A stretch of 64,000 nucleotides of DNA from Segatella copri. GTDB taxonomy: Bacteria > Bacteroidota > Bacteroidia > Bacteroidales > Bacteroidaceae. Below, in pieces: positions 7,725-17,156 of this stretch. A program made the position numbers and the translations under genes. Every line of letters begins with the position of its first letter. Position 1 is the first letter of the stretch. The notes below the pieces were generated by a model. It had not been told where the DNA came from. It saw only the letters and a program-made list of their open reading frames with translations, and searched no databases. The DNA lies in NCBI RefSeq assembly GCF_015074785.1, contig NZ_CP042464.1:2353001-2417000 (forward strand), given 5' to 3'.

Positions 7725-9188
7725 TTATTTATCTATTTGTTTGATTTCACCCACTGTGAGGAAGATGGCAAGCCAAGACAATGGAACTAGCGCTCCCAAC
7801 AAGCTGAACAAAACAGCCCAGTTGGTGATATAGCTTGAGAACAAGATTGCCAAGATGGTGCCAAGCACAGCAGATGCACCACCCAGTCCTGCCAACGAAC
7901 CAACATTCTTACCACGATGCAAGTCGCACGGAATGGTTTGCAGATTGGTCATAAAGAACTGGAATCCACCCAGCACAAACGCCATCCATACTACAGCCAA
8001 CACAGCTGAGGAAGACATGATGGCCAAGATGATGGAAGGAATGACGATAGCTCCACCCACTAAGATGGCATTTTTGCGTGCGTAGTTAACGGTATGTCCA
8101 CGATTGATAAGCCAACAAGAATACCAACCACCCACGATACTTCCCAAAGCTGCTCCCGCATAAGGAACCCATGCAGAGAAAGCCACCTCTTTAATATTAA
8201 GGTGGAAAACATCAGCCAGATAGAGAGGCAAGAAGGTGACAAACATCCACCAGATAGGGTCGAGGAAGAAACGTCCCAAGATGACCGACCAGTTTTTCTT
8301 TTCGCTCAGCAACTCACCCCATGTCTTACAATGAGTATCTGCCTGAGGCTTTTTCTCCGGTTGATTGCTCAAGATGTAATGGCGCTCTTCTTCTGTAATC
8401 CAAGGATGCTCCTTAGGACCTTTCTTGTTGATAACGAGCCAAGGAATGAGCCACAACAAACCCAACGAACCAACACAGACAAAGGTTACCTTCCAGCCGA
8501 AACTGATAAACAGCATCAGGATGAATACAGGAGCAAAGATGCTACCTATAGATGCTGCCGCACCGAAAAGTCCCTGTGCAAAGGCTCTCTCCTTCTGTGG
8601 GAACCATTCCGCATTGCTCTTTGTAGTGCCAGGCCAAGGTCCTGCCTCGCCCAGTCCGAGCATCATTCTGAAAGCCGTCAGCGAGAACTTGCCAGTAGAG
8701 AATGCTGCCAGTGCGTCAGCCAATCCCCATATCAGCACACTACCAAAGAATCCCTTACGGCAGCCCACCTTATCATATAATCTGCCCGACACGAGCTGAC
8801 TGATACCATAAGCTATCATAAAGAAGATGGTGATATCGCCCAAGATATCTTTTGCCTTCTTCGAAGCGTCTGGATCGTTACGGTCAATGAGTCCCAGATC
8901 AATGGCTATTCCCTCCTTGTTGGTAACTATCGTTGCAGCATCTTTCTGCTTGATGGTCACACTACCCTCATCTACTATCATGTCATCGCCACGCGTAGAG
9001 AAAAGGCGATAGCCCTTATCTGTTTTCACAGCCACATTCGAACTCATATCGATAGGCTGTTTTTCCACCAGCTCATAATCGATATTAGCCACCCACATAT
9101 AGTTCAGGGTGCCACGATCCAAATAGTTGATGATGGTTATCATCATGATAAGTCCGATGATATACCATCGCAATCCTTTTATTTTCAT
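7725..9188 (-). CDS. MFS uronate transporter with a periplasmic insertion after TM1
   Basis: A 487-residue major facilitator of the anion:cation symporter (ExuT-like) branch, expected to carry unsaturated monouronate or DEH across the inner membrane. Standard motifs are present: NYLDRGTLNY at the end of TM1, GRLYDKVGCRKGF between TM2 and TM3, and ALGLGEAGPWPG-type glycines (LGLGEAGPWPGTTK). Unusually, about 70-80 residues (roughly 36-115) separate TM1 from TM2, where ExuT-type proteins have a short loop. The insert is polar, beta-like and has no membrane segment, so by topology it lies in the periplasm. The gene is 7 bp after kdgF and 47 bp before the SDR, inside the operon. Confidence 0.9.
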   Translation of the reverse strand: MKIKGLRWYIIGLIMMITIINYLDRGTLNYMWVANIDYELVEKQPIDMSSNVAVKTDKGYRLFSTRGDDMIVDEGSVTIKQKDAATIVTNKEGIAIDLGLIDRNDPDASKKAKDILGDITIFFMIAYGISQLVSGRLYDKVGCRKGFFGSVLIWGLADALAAFSTGKFSLTAFRMMLGLGEAGPWPGTTKSNAEWFPQKERAFAQGLFGAAASIGSIFAPVFILMLFISFGWKVTFVCVGSLGLLWLIPWLVINKKGPKEHPWITEEERHYILSNQPEKKPQADTHCKTWGELLSEKKNWSVILGRFFLDPIWWMFVTFLPLYLADVFHLNIKEVAFSAWVPYAGAALGSIVGGWYSCWLINRGHTVNYARKNAILVGGAIVIPSIILAIMSSSAVLAVVWMAFVLGGFQFFMTNLQTIPCDLHRGKNVGSLAGLGGASAVLGTILAILFSSYITNWAVLFSLLGALVPLSWLAIFLTVGEIKQIDK

Positions 9189-9195
9189 GCACTTA

Positions 9196-9537
9196 TTACT
9201 TTAAAAAGTCTGCCCTCATCGGACTAAATGTATCTATCAAGATGCCAGCTTCCAGGCAAACACATCCATGCAACTCATCAGGAGCTACATAATAACCATC
9301 GCCTGCCTCTAAGATACGCTTCTCATCGCCAATGGTGAGTTCAAACTTGCCACTTGCCACATAAGTAGCCTGGCTGTGATAATGCTCGTGCATGGTACCT
9401 ACGGCTCCCTCTTCGAAAACCACCTTTACCATCATCAGCTGACCATCATAGCCCATAATCTGACGCTTGATACCAGGACCAGGATTCTCCCATCCCATTT
9501 CCTTTGCAATCTGAAATACTTCACTCTTTGTTTTCAT
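9196..9537 (-). CDS. kdgF: KdgF-like cupin, uronate linearisation
   Basis: A 113-residue single-domain cupin. Metal-ligand positions are His50 and His52 (MHEHYH), Gln56 and His90 (ELHG), which matches the three-His/one-Gln site of KdgF. KdgF converts the unsaturated monouronate released by pectin or alginate lyases to its linear ketonised form (DEH), which feeds the SDR. It has no signal peptide. It lies 15 bp from the PL17 gene and 7 bp from the transporter, consistent with a cytoplasmic step right after uptake. Confidence 0.9.
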   Translation of the reverse strand: MKTKSEVFQIAKEMGWENPGPGIKRQIMGYDGQLMMVKVVFEEGAVGTMHEHYHSQATYVASGKFELTIGDEKRILEAGDGYYVAPDELHGCVCLEAGILIDTFSPMRADFLK

Positions 9538-9552
9538 ATCTTTTCGTTTTTA

Positions 9553-11751
9553 TTAATGAATATACTGAATATCTACTCTTCCATTCCATCGGAATGTCTT
9601 GTTGCCTACCTGTACGGTATGTTCCTGAGCCTCATCGTCAGCCAACAGCAAGAAGAGGTCGTGACCAGCATACACACCATGCAACACCAACTGAGAGTCG
9701 TCCTCAAACAGAATCTCCAGTTTCTCGCAGGAGGTGATGAGATCGCGAGAGGTTTCGCGCAAGACATCATACTCTCCATGAGTCTCTATTGAAACCGCAA
9801 AGGTGTGGTTCTTCTTGCCTTTCTCGCGGATGATATAGCCCGAACGATGCTGTAAGTTGAAGTCAGGGTCATTAGCTCCCAGGGCGACAAACTTAAATTC
9901 AGAAGTAGGGCTGCTGGCATAATTGACTGAATAGAATCGATTGGCCTTAAAGAACGTAAGGCATGAAGTCGATGAAGCGGTATTCTGTCCTGTAGCCTCA
10001 AGCCATAGATGCTGATAACCCGCTTTCTGACCCAGAGGCGCCATCTGATCTAAGTTACGCTGATAAGGATAATTCACCGATACCAGATGACCATTATACC
10101 ACAACGGATAATCGTAGTCGTGCACCTTGTCAGACTTCAATCTGAACACATCGCATATCAGAGGGCGTTCGAGGAAGGGCACCTTGGCATAGACGATAGT
10201 TCGCAGCATGTCTACACCAGGATAGGCATTGGTATCGCGAGCCATCACCATCTGCCAACCATCATGAGAGAAGTCAGCTTCAACAATGTTAGCATGATAC
10301 TGCTCTGCCACCTTCAGCTTACCGCCATAGTTGCTTTTCTGATCCACCACCACCGTGTTATGGGCAATGGTCTGCTTGGCATAGGTATTGTTCTCCTTGG
10401 TGTAATGTCCGCCATGCTTTGCCTCTATGTTGAGGAATCTCGAAGCCCCGTAGTCGGTCAATATTTCGTGTCCATTGTCGTAGTAAGCCATGGCAAGTTT
10501 GTCGTAGTGTCCATGTCCCATACCTTGCGATGTAGCCTTCAGTGTGATGGCACTATTGTACTCAGAACTGCGTGGTCGCATGATAGCCAAACCGCCATCC
10601 TTACCATCTCTTCCGTCGCTCAACACACAACTGCGCTGTACGAGGGCCTGAGAATCCTCCTTTGCCATATCGCGCTGCGCCATAAACCCTCCTGCTATAG
10701 GCAGAACATAAGTCTGATAGTTTTTCATCACAGCCAACAGCGACTTGTTTTCAGGAAACTTACCATAGATGATATTGGCAGCATAAACCATCTCCTGAGC
10801 AGAAAGACCTTTCTCCAGAGCATCGTTGATATGAAAGAACTCTCCCTCGTATGACATCTGCACCAAAGCATCTAATGCCTTCACAAGGATTCCGTTACGA
10901 CGATGGAAGACGTTAAGCTCGGGCATACAATGATCGATGCATTGAGCAAACACCACAAAGGGCCAGATGGCATAACGCTGATAGTAAGCCCCTTCGGTGT
11001 AATAGCCGTCAGGAGAGAAGAGATAGTCCATCTGGCGCAAGAATCCACCATTCTTGCCTGTTTCATCCGTGCCGTACAAGGCCTTGCGCACCAGTGATTG
11101 GTTACCAGTAGCCATACCCACCATACCCACAGCCGAAGTGGCCCATGTGGCATGGTTGTGCATACGGTTGAACATCTCATGGTTGCGCTTATGCTCCCCA
11201 TAGCCGTTCATAATGAAGTCTGCCATATTAAAGAGTAAGTTTTTCTCTATGAACTTACGCTGCTTGGCAGACAGGGCATCATACACACAGTCGTACGCCA
11301 TTGCGGTATGAACGAGCCACACGCTCTCATTGAGCGTCTGCCAGAAGAGACGACCAGGTACTGGCGACAAGCTGACAGGATGGAGCCCCCACTTAGGATA
11401 TTTCTGCGCATACTCCATAAGCATCTGAGCCACGAAGTCAGCATATTTCTTGTTGCCCGTGTACTGATATGCCAATCCTGCATGAAACATTGCATAGTAG
11501 TTGCTTTTATGCTGCTCGTGCACTGCACCTCCACCTCCGTCGATGGGAGTAGGAACTTGTATGGCTGCAGCACAAGCCTCATCAGCTTTTTGCACCAAGT
11601 CGTCTACCACTCGTCCGAAAGCAGGAACTTCGTTTATATGTTTTTTCATATATCCCAACTCCTCTTGAGTAAGCAAGAGTTTGGGATGCTGCGCCATGGT
11701 AGCAACAAGCCCCAAGGCACAGAAGAAAAAGATTGATAATAGTCGTTTCAT
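9553..11751 (-). CDS. Oligo-alginate lyase, PL17 (heparinase II/III-like)
   Basis: A 732-residue secreted lyase with a signal peptide ending near residue 20. An N-terminal alpha/alpha toroid (about 25-350) carries the Asn199-His200 pair in RMHNHATW and a tyrosine cluster at 256-260 (YYQRY), as in PL17 enzymes. A heparinase II/III-like beta-sandwich (about 380-730) follows, containing MGHGHYDKLAM and a second conserved His/Tyr region. PL17 enzymes act exolytically on alginate oligosaccharides to give the unsaturated monouronate. It starts one base before the PL6 stop region (1-bp gap), which suggests translational coupling with PL6. Confidence 0.92.
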   Translation of the reverse strand: MKRLLSIFFFCALGLVATMAQHPKLLLTQEELGYMKKHINEVPAFGRVVDDLVQKADEACAAAIQVPTPIDGGGGAVHEQHKSNYYAMFHAGLAYQYTGNKKYADFVAQMLMEYAQKYPKWGLHPVSLSPVPGRLFWQTLNESVWLVHTAMAYDCVYDALSAKQRKFIEKNLLFNMADFIMNGYGEHKRNHEMFNRMHNHATWATSAVGMVGMATGNQSLVRKALYGTDETGKNGGFLRQMDYLFSPDGYYTEGAYYQRYAIWPFVVFAQCIDHCMPELNVFHRRNGILVKALDALVQMSYEGEFFHINDALEKGLSAQEMVYAANIIYGKFPENKSLLAVMKNYQTYVLPIAGGFMAQRDMAKEDSQALVQRSCVLSDGRDGKDGGLAIMRPRSSEYNSAITLKATSQGMGHGHYDKLAMAYYDNGHEILTDYGASRFLNIEAKHGGHYTKENNTYAKQTIAHNTVVVDQKSNYGGKLKVAEQYHANIVEADFSHDGWQMVMARDTNAYPGVDMLRTIVYAKVPFLERPLICDVFRLKSDKVHDYDYPLWYNGHLVSVNYPYQRNLDQMAPLGQKAGYQHLWLEATGQNTASSTSCLTFFKANRFYSVNYASSPTSEFKFVALGANDPDFNLQHRSGYIIREKGKKNHTFAVSIETHGEYDVLRETSRDLITSCEKLEILFEDDSQLVLHGVYAGHDLFLLLADDEAQEHTVQVGNKTFRWNGRVDIQYIH

Positions 11752-11752
11752 A

Positions 11753-13915
11753 TTACAAACCTTGATTTTGTCGATTCAAATATACTTCTTTTCGCATGGC
11801 AAGTACCGCACCTGATTTCTCGAACTTGCAACGCTCTATCACCACATCCTCCCAAGAGGTTTCGTCCAAGCGAACACTTACTCCGCCTCTACCACTATTG
11901 AAAAATTGGCAATCAGAAACACGCAAGTATTGTGGTCCCATCAATCGCAAGACGCTACCACGCTGCTTGTTGCAACAATCGTAGAAGAAACAGTTGCGCA
12001 CAGTGACGTAAGGTCCTGCCGTACTCTCGTCGCTACCGCCACGATACACATTGACAGGTGTGCCCAACAAACGACGGAACTCGCAGTTTTCGATCAGCAT
12101 ATTCTCGGCGTTGTAACGTCCCTTGTCATCCTTCTCGGATGCAAAGTCGACACCACCACCAGAACAGTCGGCAATGAGACAACCCGTAACAATCAGACTA
12201 TCGGCAAAGGTGGATTTCTGTCCACGAATAGCAGCACAGCCATTCTCACCAAAGTTGATAAACTTACAGTTGTTTACCTTCAACTTATAAGGAGTTGTCA
12301 TGGTGTTGGCTGTAGAGATACCTGTCTCTGGCGAAGACCCGCCAGGCTCTAAGCGACCATCAAAGACAAGGCCTTCTACTTCAAGACTTCCCCCATTATC
12401 TATGGTCATGAGATGGGGCACTGAGGTCCCCACCGAGCGAAGCAACGTTTTGCCAGAAGCCGAGCGTATAGTCACATTTTTCTGCACCAAGACGGTCTTC
12501 ACCAACTTGTACTCATCGCCTTGCAGCACAAAGGCATCGCCATCCTCAGCCTGAGCCAACACCTGAGGAAGGTCGGCATCCTTGGCTACTATGACAGTGC
12601 GAGCCTCTGCCTTAGCGGTTTTCGCTGTCTCACTCAGCTTACCTATCGTCCTACTAATCATCTGCTGATAAGTAGGCACCATAGGCAGCTTCACCTTTGC
12701 TATTTTTATTCCTGAAGGCAGACCTTCCAGATTCTTATTCATGATATTGTCGGCGAAGCGAACTTCAGATGCCTTATCTACCATCTGGAAAGGATTCTGC
12801 GTGCCGCTAACGAACAAACGGTTTCTCTTGAAGTCGATGCTACGAGGAGCCGAAGTGCGTTCGGCATCAGCACCCGTACCAAACTCCAGATTCGTGCAGT
12901 CGACGTACACATTGTCGGTTATTGTAATGTCAGAGACTTGCACATATCGATTGGGCAGAGAGTTGGGTACAGCATTCATAACTCCTAAAGCAGAGAAAAA
13001 GCGCTGACCTGCCAAACTAACGAAAATGTTGTTGCGAATGACATGATTGGAATCTACCACTCTCACACCGCCCGTATTGCGCTTGCCATTACCTACAAAG
13101 GTGTTGTTCTCTACCAAGTTGCGCTTGCCATGACGCAAAGCCACCACGCCTTCACACTCCCAGAGGTAATTGCCGCGCACGATGTTGTCGCAAGACTTGA
13201 TAGATATCACTTCCACCTCACCAGAGCATCTGTCAAAGAAATTGTCACAAACCGTAGTTGCTGAGGTTTCATAGCTTTGCTGAGAAGTACCGATACGCAT
13301 GGTCTCTGCACCATTGGAACCATATACCTCACGAGGACCAAAATAGTTATGGTCTATCTGATGATGATTGTTCAGATTGTTGGCACCATTGAGGTTGACA
13401 AGGAGCGTTACACCCAAGTTGTACTTGCGCAGCAATTCGCAGTGATCCACTCTGTTGCGCTGGCCAGATAGATAAACATAACTCTTTGACTGCGAACGGT
13501 CTTCGGTATTATAGTTGTCTATCACGCAGCGAGTCAAATTGCAATCTTGTGCGAAATCTTTGCCACCAGCAAACTCCACTACTGAGCGGCGAGAAGGATA
13601 ACCATTGCGAAACTCCAGTCCGCTTACCACCAAATGCTTGCCACCCATGACGAGCGAAGAACGCCCTGTGATAAGCACAGTGCCTGGCTTTGCCTCCACA
13701 GTAATAGGAGCCTGCTTCGTACCTACAGCCTTCCACTTGAGGTCTACGTCACGATAAGTACCAGCCTCAATGATGATACGGTCGCCAGCCACAGCCTTCT
13801 TCAGACAGTCAGCCACCCCTGGCAGGGAGGTCATATAATCACGTGCCTCGCCAGCCATAGGAGTTGCCAACATAAGAGCCAGCACACCTTTAAATAAATG
13901 CTTTCTTACTTCCAT
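11753..13915 (-). CDS. Alginate lyase, PL6 (two beta-helix domains)
   Basis: A 720-residue secreted protein; the signal peptide ends near GEA, residue 24. The N-terminal parallel beta-helix (about 25-400) is chondroitinase-B-like. Catalytic Lys240 (ISIKSCD) and Arg261 (VALRHGKRN) are present, with calcium-binding Glu233 and Glu235 (GEVEV). The spacings K to R = 21 and E/E to K = 7/5 match the well-studied PL6 enzyme AlyGC. A second beta-helix (about 450-715) matches the long two-domain PL6 subfamily. It probably cleaves alginate or oligo-alginate in the periplasm, giving substrates for PL17. It follows the SGBP gene by 24 bp. Confidence 0.93.
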   Translation of the reverse strand: MEVRKHLFKGVLALMLATPMAGEARDYMTSLPGVADCLKKAVAGDRIIIEAGTYRDVDLKWKAVGTKQAPITVEAKPGTVLITGRSSLVMGGKHLVVSGLEFRNGYPSRRSVVEFAGGKDFAQDCNLTRCVIDNYNTEDRSQSKSYVYLSGQRNRVDHCELLRKYNLGVTLLVNLNGANNLNNHHQIDHNYFGPREVYGSNGAETMRIGTSQQSYETSATTVCDNFFDRCSGEVEVISIKSCDNIVRGNYLWECEGVVALRHGKRNLVENNTFVGNGKRNTGGVRVVDSNHVIRNNIFVSLAGQRFFSALGVMNAVPNSLPNRYVQVSDITITDNVYVDCTNLEFGTGADAERTSAPRSIDFKRNRLFVSGTQNPFQMVDKASEVRFADNIMNKNLEGLPSGIKIAKVKLPMVPTYQQMISRTIGKLSETAKTAKAEARTVIVAKDADLPQVLAQAEDGDAFVLQGDEYKLVKTVLVQKNVTIRSASGKTLLRSVGTSVPHLMTIDNGGSLEVEGLVFDGRLEPGGSSPETGISTANTMTTPYKLKVNNCKFINFGENGCAAIRGQKSTFADSLIVTGCLIADCSGGGVDFASEKDDKGRYNAENMLIENCEFRRLLGTPVNVYRGGSDESTAGPYVTVRNCFFYDCCNKQRGSVLRLMGPQYLRVSDCQFFNSGRGGVSVRLDETSWEDVVIERCKFEKSGAVLAMRKEVYLNRQNQGL

Positions 13916-13939
13916 TCGTTTTCGTTATATAAACAATAC

Positions 13940-15607
13940 TTAATACTGATAATCGTGCTTCATCCAATACATATCAAAGGTGACACTACTTGAAGAAGGC
14001 GCCTTAGTATTATTGTACAATTTAAAATCAACATGCTTGATGTGCAAGAAACCAATGCGCTTGATATTTTCGGCAGCATTAGCCGCTTGTCCCTTCACAT
14101 TGTAATAAATAACCAAGATGAAGGCATCTACATCGGCTGACTTCTCTGCTCCTACAGCAAAGACTCCAGGAGCAAACACATTATTATTAACCGACTGCTT
14201 AACTGCCTCAACGCTGATGTTGCCAATCTTCTTTCCGGCTACATCAATAGGGAATGTATGCTCGTCTATCTTCTCCAAAGCACCATTCTTGACCTGGTCG
14301 ATGATCGCCTTGTGAGTAGGCTCTGTAGGGTTGAGATAAACAAAGCTGAGACATGGAGTTCCATAGCAGTTGCCATTGGCTCCCGTCACACGATATTCGT
14401 CGGCAGAATTGTTGATCATGTAGAAGTTACGCAACTGTGAGTTAGAACCAGCAGGCGTATTGATCTGCAACGTACCAGCACTCACACCAGAGAAGAAGAA
14501 ATAAGGATTTACCGAATTGTATTCCTCCTCAGTTACCTTAGGTAGATTCTTACCAGCACAGGTATTAGCTTGATACTTATAAGATATAGGGTCGACAGCT
14601 GTTCTCCATAAACTATTGGCATAAACCAATCCTGTTTCTGGCGAGAAGAAAGAGGCTAATGACTCTACGTCACGTCCCTGTCCGTAAATCACCTTGTCCT
14701 TCCAGAAGTAAACGAAAGGCACATTCACACCAAACTGTTCGGTAAGGGTGCGTGTCTCGATGCCATCGAAATAAGTTATTGACAGCGAAGTCTGGTTATG
14801 TCCGTCTACAAACTTATCGGAATAAGGAACCACAAACTTCAACGTATTCTCTGTCTGCAAACTTACCATACACTCTACATCACCCACGAACACCTTATTA
14901 ATCTTGTTCAGATAAGAACCCGTGAGAGTTATCTCATCGCCCACACTGTTGTCACCAAACTCAGTATTAGTTACCTCAGGCTGATAACGCTTCACATTGA
15001 GCATAGGCAAGAGGTCGGCAGCTGTTTCCTGAGTGGTGGTACCATCGTAGTAGGCAAAGGTGACATAAGCATCGCCTTTCTCTACATAAGGTACCGTGAG
15101 CACAATCTCGTTGACATTCTTGCTGATGACAGTAGCCTCGTGCTTCACTGTACCGCCATTAGCCGTAAAATACACAGCAGAAATGACATTCATGTTCTTA
15201 CCGCTGATGAGCATTTTGTTACCCATCTCCACCTCAGTCTGCACCGAAGAAGCCGTAGCCAAAGGAGCAGGATATTCCACTGCAAACTCGCTCTCAGAAA
15301 CTCCCTCACCCTCGGCATTGACAAGTGTTATCTTGCCAGTACGCGCCTCATTAGGAACCTCTATCGTGAGACTCGTATTAGAGAGTCTTTCTGCGATTTC
15401 ACATTCTTTCTCTCCCAACAAAGCCGTGGTGACTCCGTTCAGAGCTTTTCCTGTGACAACTATCTTGCTTCCCACACTGCCTTGTTCTGGCATAAAACTC
15501 TCTATAACAGGAGCACTGGCTATCGTCTCGTTCATCGACAAATCATCGCACGAAACGAGAAAGCATGCTGCAAGTAGGAATGTGAATATATATTTCATCT
15601 TTTTCAT
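13940..15607 (-). CDS. IPT/TIG-domain surface lipoprotein, probable alginate-binding SGBP
   Basis: A 555-residue lipoprotein with lipobox FLVSC (Cys20). After the anchor come repeated IPT/TIG immunoglobulin-like units (around 33-110, 112-205 and 208-295), each starting with a PxV/PEV segment and containing GxxVGSKIVVTG- or GDEITLTGSYL-type strands. A distinct C-terminal domain (about 300-555) with no recognised fold is probably the glycan-binding part. It sits in the SusE position directly after susD. This layout is typical of surface glycan-binding proteins in Bacteroidetes loci. Binding of alginate is inferred from context only. Confidence 0.82.
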   Translation of the reverse strand: MKKMKYIFTFLLAACFLVSCDDLSMNETIASAPVIESFMPEQGSVGSKIVVTGKALNGVTTALLGEKECEIAERLSNTSLTIEVPNEARTGKITLVNAEGEGVSESEFAVEYPAPLATASSVQTEVEMGNKMLISGKNMNVISAVYFTANGGTVKHEATVISKNVNEIVLTVPYVEKGDAYVTFAYYDGTTTQETAADLLPMLNVKRYQPEVTNTEFGDNSVGDEITLTGSYLNKINKVFVGDVECMVSLQTENTLKFVVPYSDKFVDGHNQTSLSITYFDGIETRTLTEQFGVNVPFVYFWKDKVIYGQGRDVESLASFFSPETGLVYANSLWRTAVDPISYKYQANTCAGKNLPKVTEEEYNSVNPYFFFSGVSAGTLQINTPAGSNSQLRNFYMINNSADEYRVTGANGNCYGTPCLSFVYLNPTEPTHKAIIDQVKNGALEKIDEHTFPIDVAGKKIGNISVEAVKQSVNNNVFAPGVFAVGAEKSADVDAFILVIYYNVKGQAANAAENIKRIGFLHIKHVDFKLYNNTKAPSSSSVTFDMYWMKHDYQY

Positions 15608-15632
15608 AAGATTCTCTTTTTATTCGTTAATA

Positions 15633-17141
15633 TTAATAACCAGCATTCTGAGCTACATCAGGATTGATATTAGTCACAGAAACAGGGATAGGAAGATAGG
15701 TCTGCCAGTTGCTGATGGGGTTTACACGATAGGTATATCCAGCATAGAACGACTCGCTACTCAGATATTCGTTGATGGTCTCAGTGACAACATCCCAACG
15801 TTTCAGGTCGAACCAGCGCTGATTCTCGAAAGCCAACTCCAGACGGCGCTCATTGCGCACTGCCATACGGAAGTCATACTTGTTGCCTACTTGCTCTAAA
15901 GCATAAGGAGCAATACCAGCACGCTCTCTTATCATATTGACATATTTCAATGCCTCGGTAGATGGTCCTGCTGTCTCATTGAGCAATTCAGCATAGAGCA
16001 GTGCGATGTCGCCCACACGGATAATAGGCCAATCGCTCTCACCATCAAAATTTGTTGTCACAGGATTGGTGTACTTGCAGCAGTAAGTAGCCTCAACCCA
16101 TTGACCTGTCGTTGCATTGTAATATTTCTGAGCGATATTGACGTTGCGTCTTGTCTCGTCACCTTCCATAATATAGGCATTGATGAGATTGTCGCTTGGA
16201 GAGTTAAACCAGTTGGCTGTTCCTACGATGACGTTAGCACCATTGTTGATAGGTGCAAAGAGATTGCCGAAAGGTGAACCCAGACCTATATTGCCAGAGA
16301 GGTATCTCACGGCAAAGATAATCTCCTTATTCATCTCGTTATTGATGTCAAAGACAGAGGCATAAGGTACTAAGTCGGCAGCAGTCTGTGGATTGCCCAC
16401 CGTCTCGCTTCCCAACACATCCTTACACAAGTTGAGTGCCTGCTGATACTTCTCATCGCCCACTGCATAATGGGTGGCATAAACCTTAGCTAAGAGCGCC
16501 TTGGCTGCATTCATATCGGCTCTACCGAGAAGGGCGTCAGGCTGCTTGGCTGGCAGCAGCTGTTGGTCGACGATTGTCTCCAAGTCGCCCTCGATGAGCG
16601 CATAGACATCAGACACAGAAGAGCGCTGCATATTGCGAGCCACGTCAGACGGAGTCTTGCTGGTTACGATAAATACAGGTCCCCAAAGTCGCACGAGATT
16701 GAAGTACTCCAGCGCACGCAGGAATCGTGCCTCACCTTCATACATCTTCTTATTGGCTTCGGTCTTCACCACCTGCACACTGGCAAGTACATTGTTGGTT
16801 CTTGTGATGAGCGCATAGCATGCTTTCCAATAACTCTCCACCCACTCGTGCTCTGTGTTGATGACGCTTTGATCGAGCTGCTCTATCAGCTTGGTCGTGT
16901 TGGAGGAAGAGTTGTTATTGTACATTCTGGCATTATCAGAACGCAGTTCTGTCATCGCCCATTCGTAATACATCACGTCATGAAGACCATTATAGCATCC
17001 CATCACGAGATCGTTGACAGAGTTGTCATCAGTCACATACTCGTCAGATGCAACCTCTGAATAAGGATATTGGTCAAGGTTACATGAGGAGAAGCTGATG
17101 GCTCCCACGATACCTAATATTGCAAATATTCTTGTTTTCAT
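15633..17141 (-). CDS. SusD-like outer-membrane lipoprotein (alginate locus)
   Basis: A 502-residue SusD/RagB-family lipoprotein with lipobox FSSC (Cys20). The N-terminal TPR-like segment (NDLVMGCYNGLHD, ARFLRALEYFNLVRLWG) and the C-terminal signature (VRNERRLELAFENQRWFDLKRW) are typical. It caps the SusC barrel and captures the glycan. It follows susC by 15 bp. The partner genes point to alginate oligosaccharides as the ligand. Confidence 0.93.
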   Translation of the reverse strand: MKTRIFAILGIVGAISFSSCNLDQYPYSEVASDEYVTDDNSVNDLVMGCYNGLHDVMYYEWAMTELRSDNARMYNNNSSSNTTKLIEQLDQSVINTEHEWVESYWKACYALITRTNNVLASVQVVKTEANKKMYEGEARFLRALEYFNLVRLWGPVFIVTSKTPSDVARNMQRSSVSDVYALIEGDLETIVDQQLLPAKQPDALLGRADMNAAKALLAKVYATHYAVGDEKYQQALNLCKDVLGSETVGNPQTAADLVPYASVFDINNEMNKEIIFAVRYLSGNIGLGSPFGNLFAPINNGANVIVGTANWFNSPSDNLINAYIMEGDETRRNVNIAQKYYNATTGQWVEATYCCKYTNPVTTNFDGESDWPIIRVGDIALLYAELLNETAGPSTEALKYVNMIRERAGIAPYALEQVGNKYDFRMAVRNERRLELAFENQRWFDLKRWDVVTETINEYLSSESFYAGYTYRVNPISNWQTYLPIPVSVTNINPDVAQNAGY

Positions 17142-17156
17142 CTTGTTAGTTGTTTT

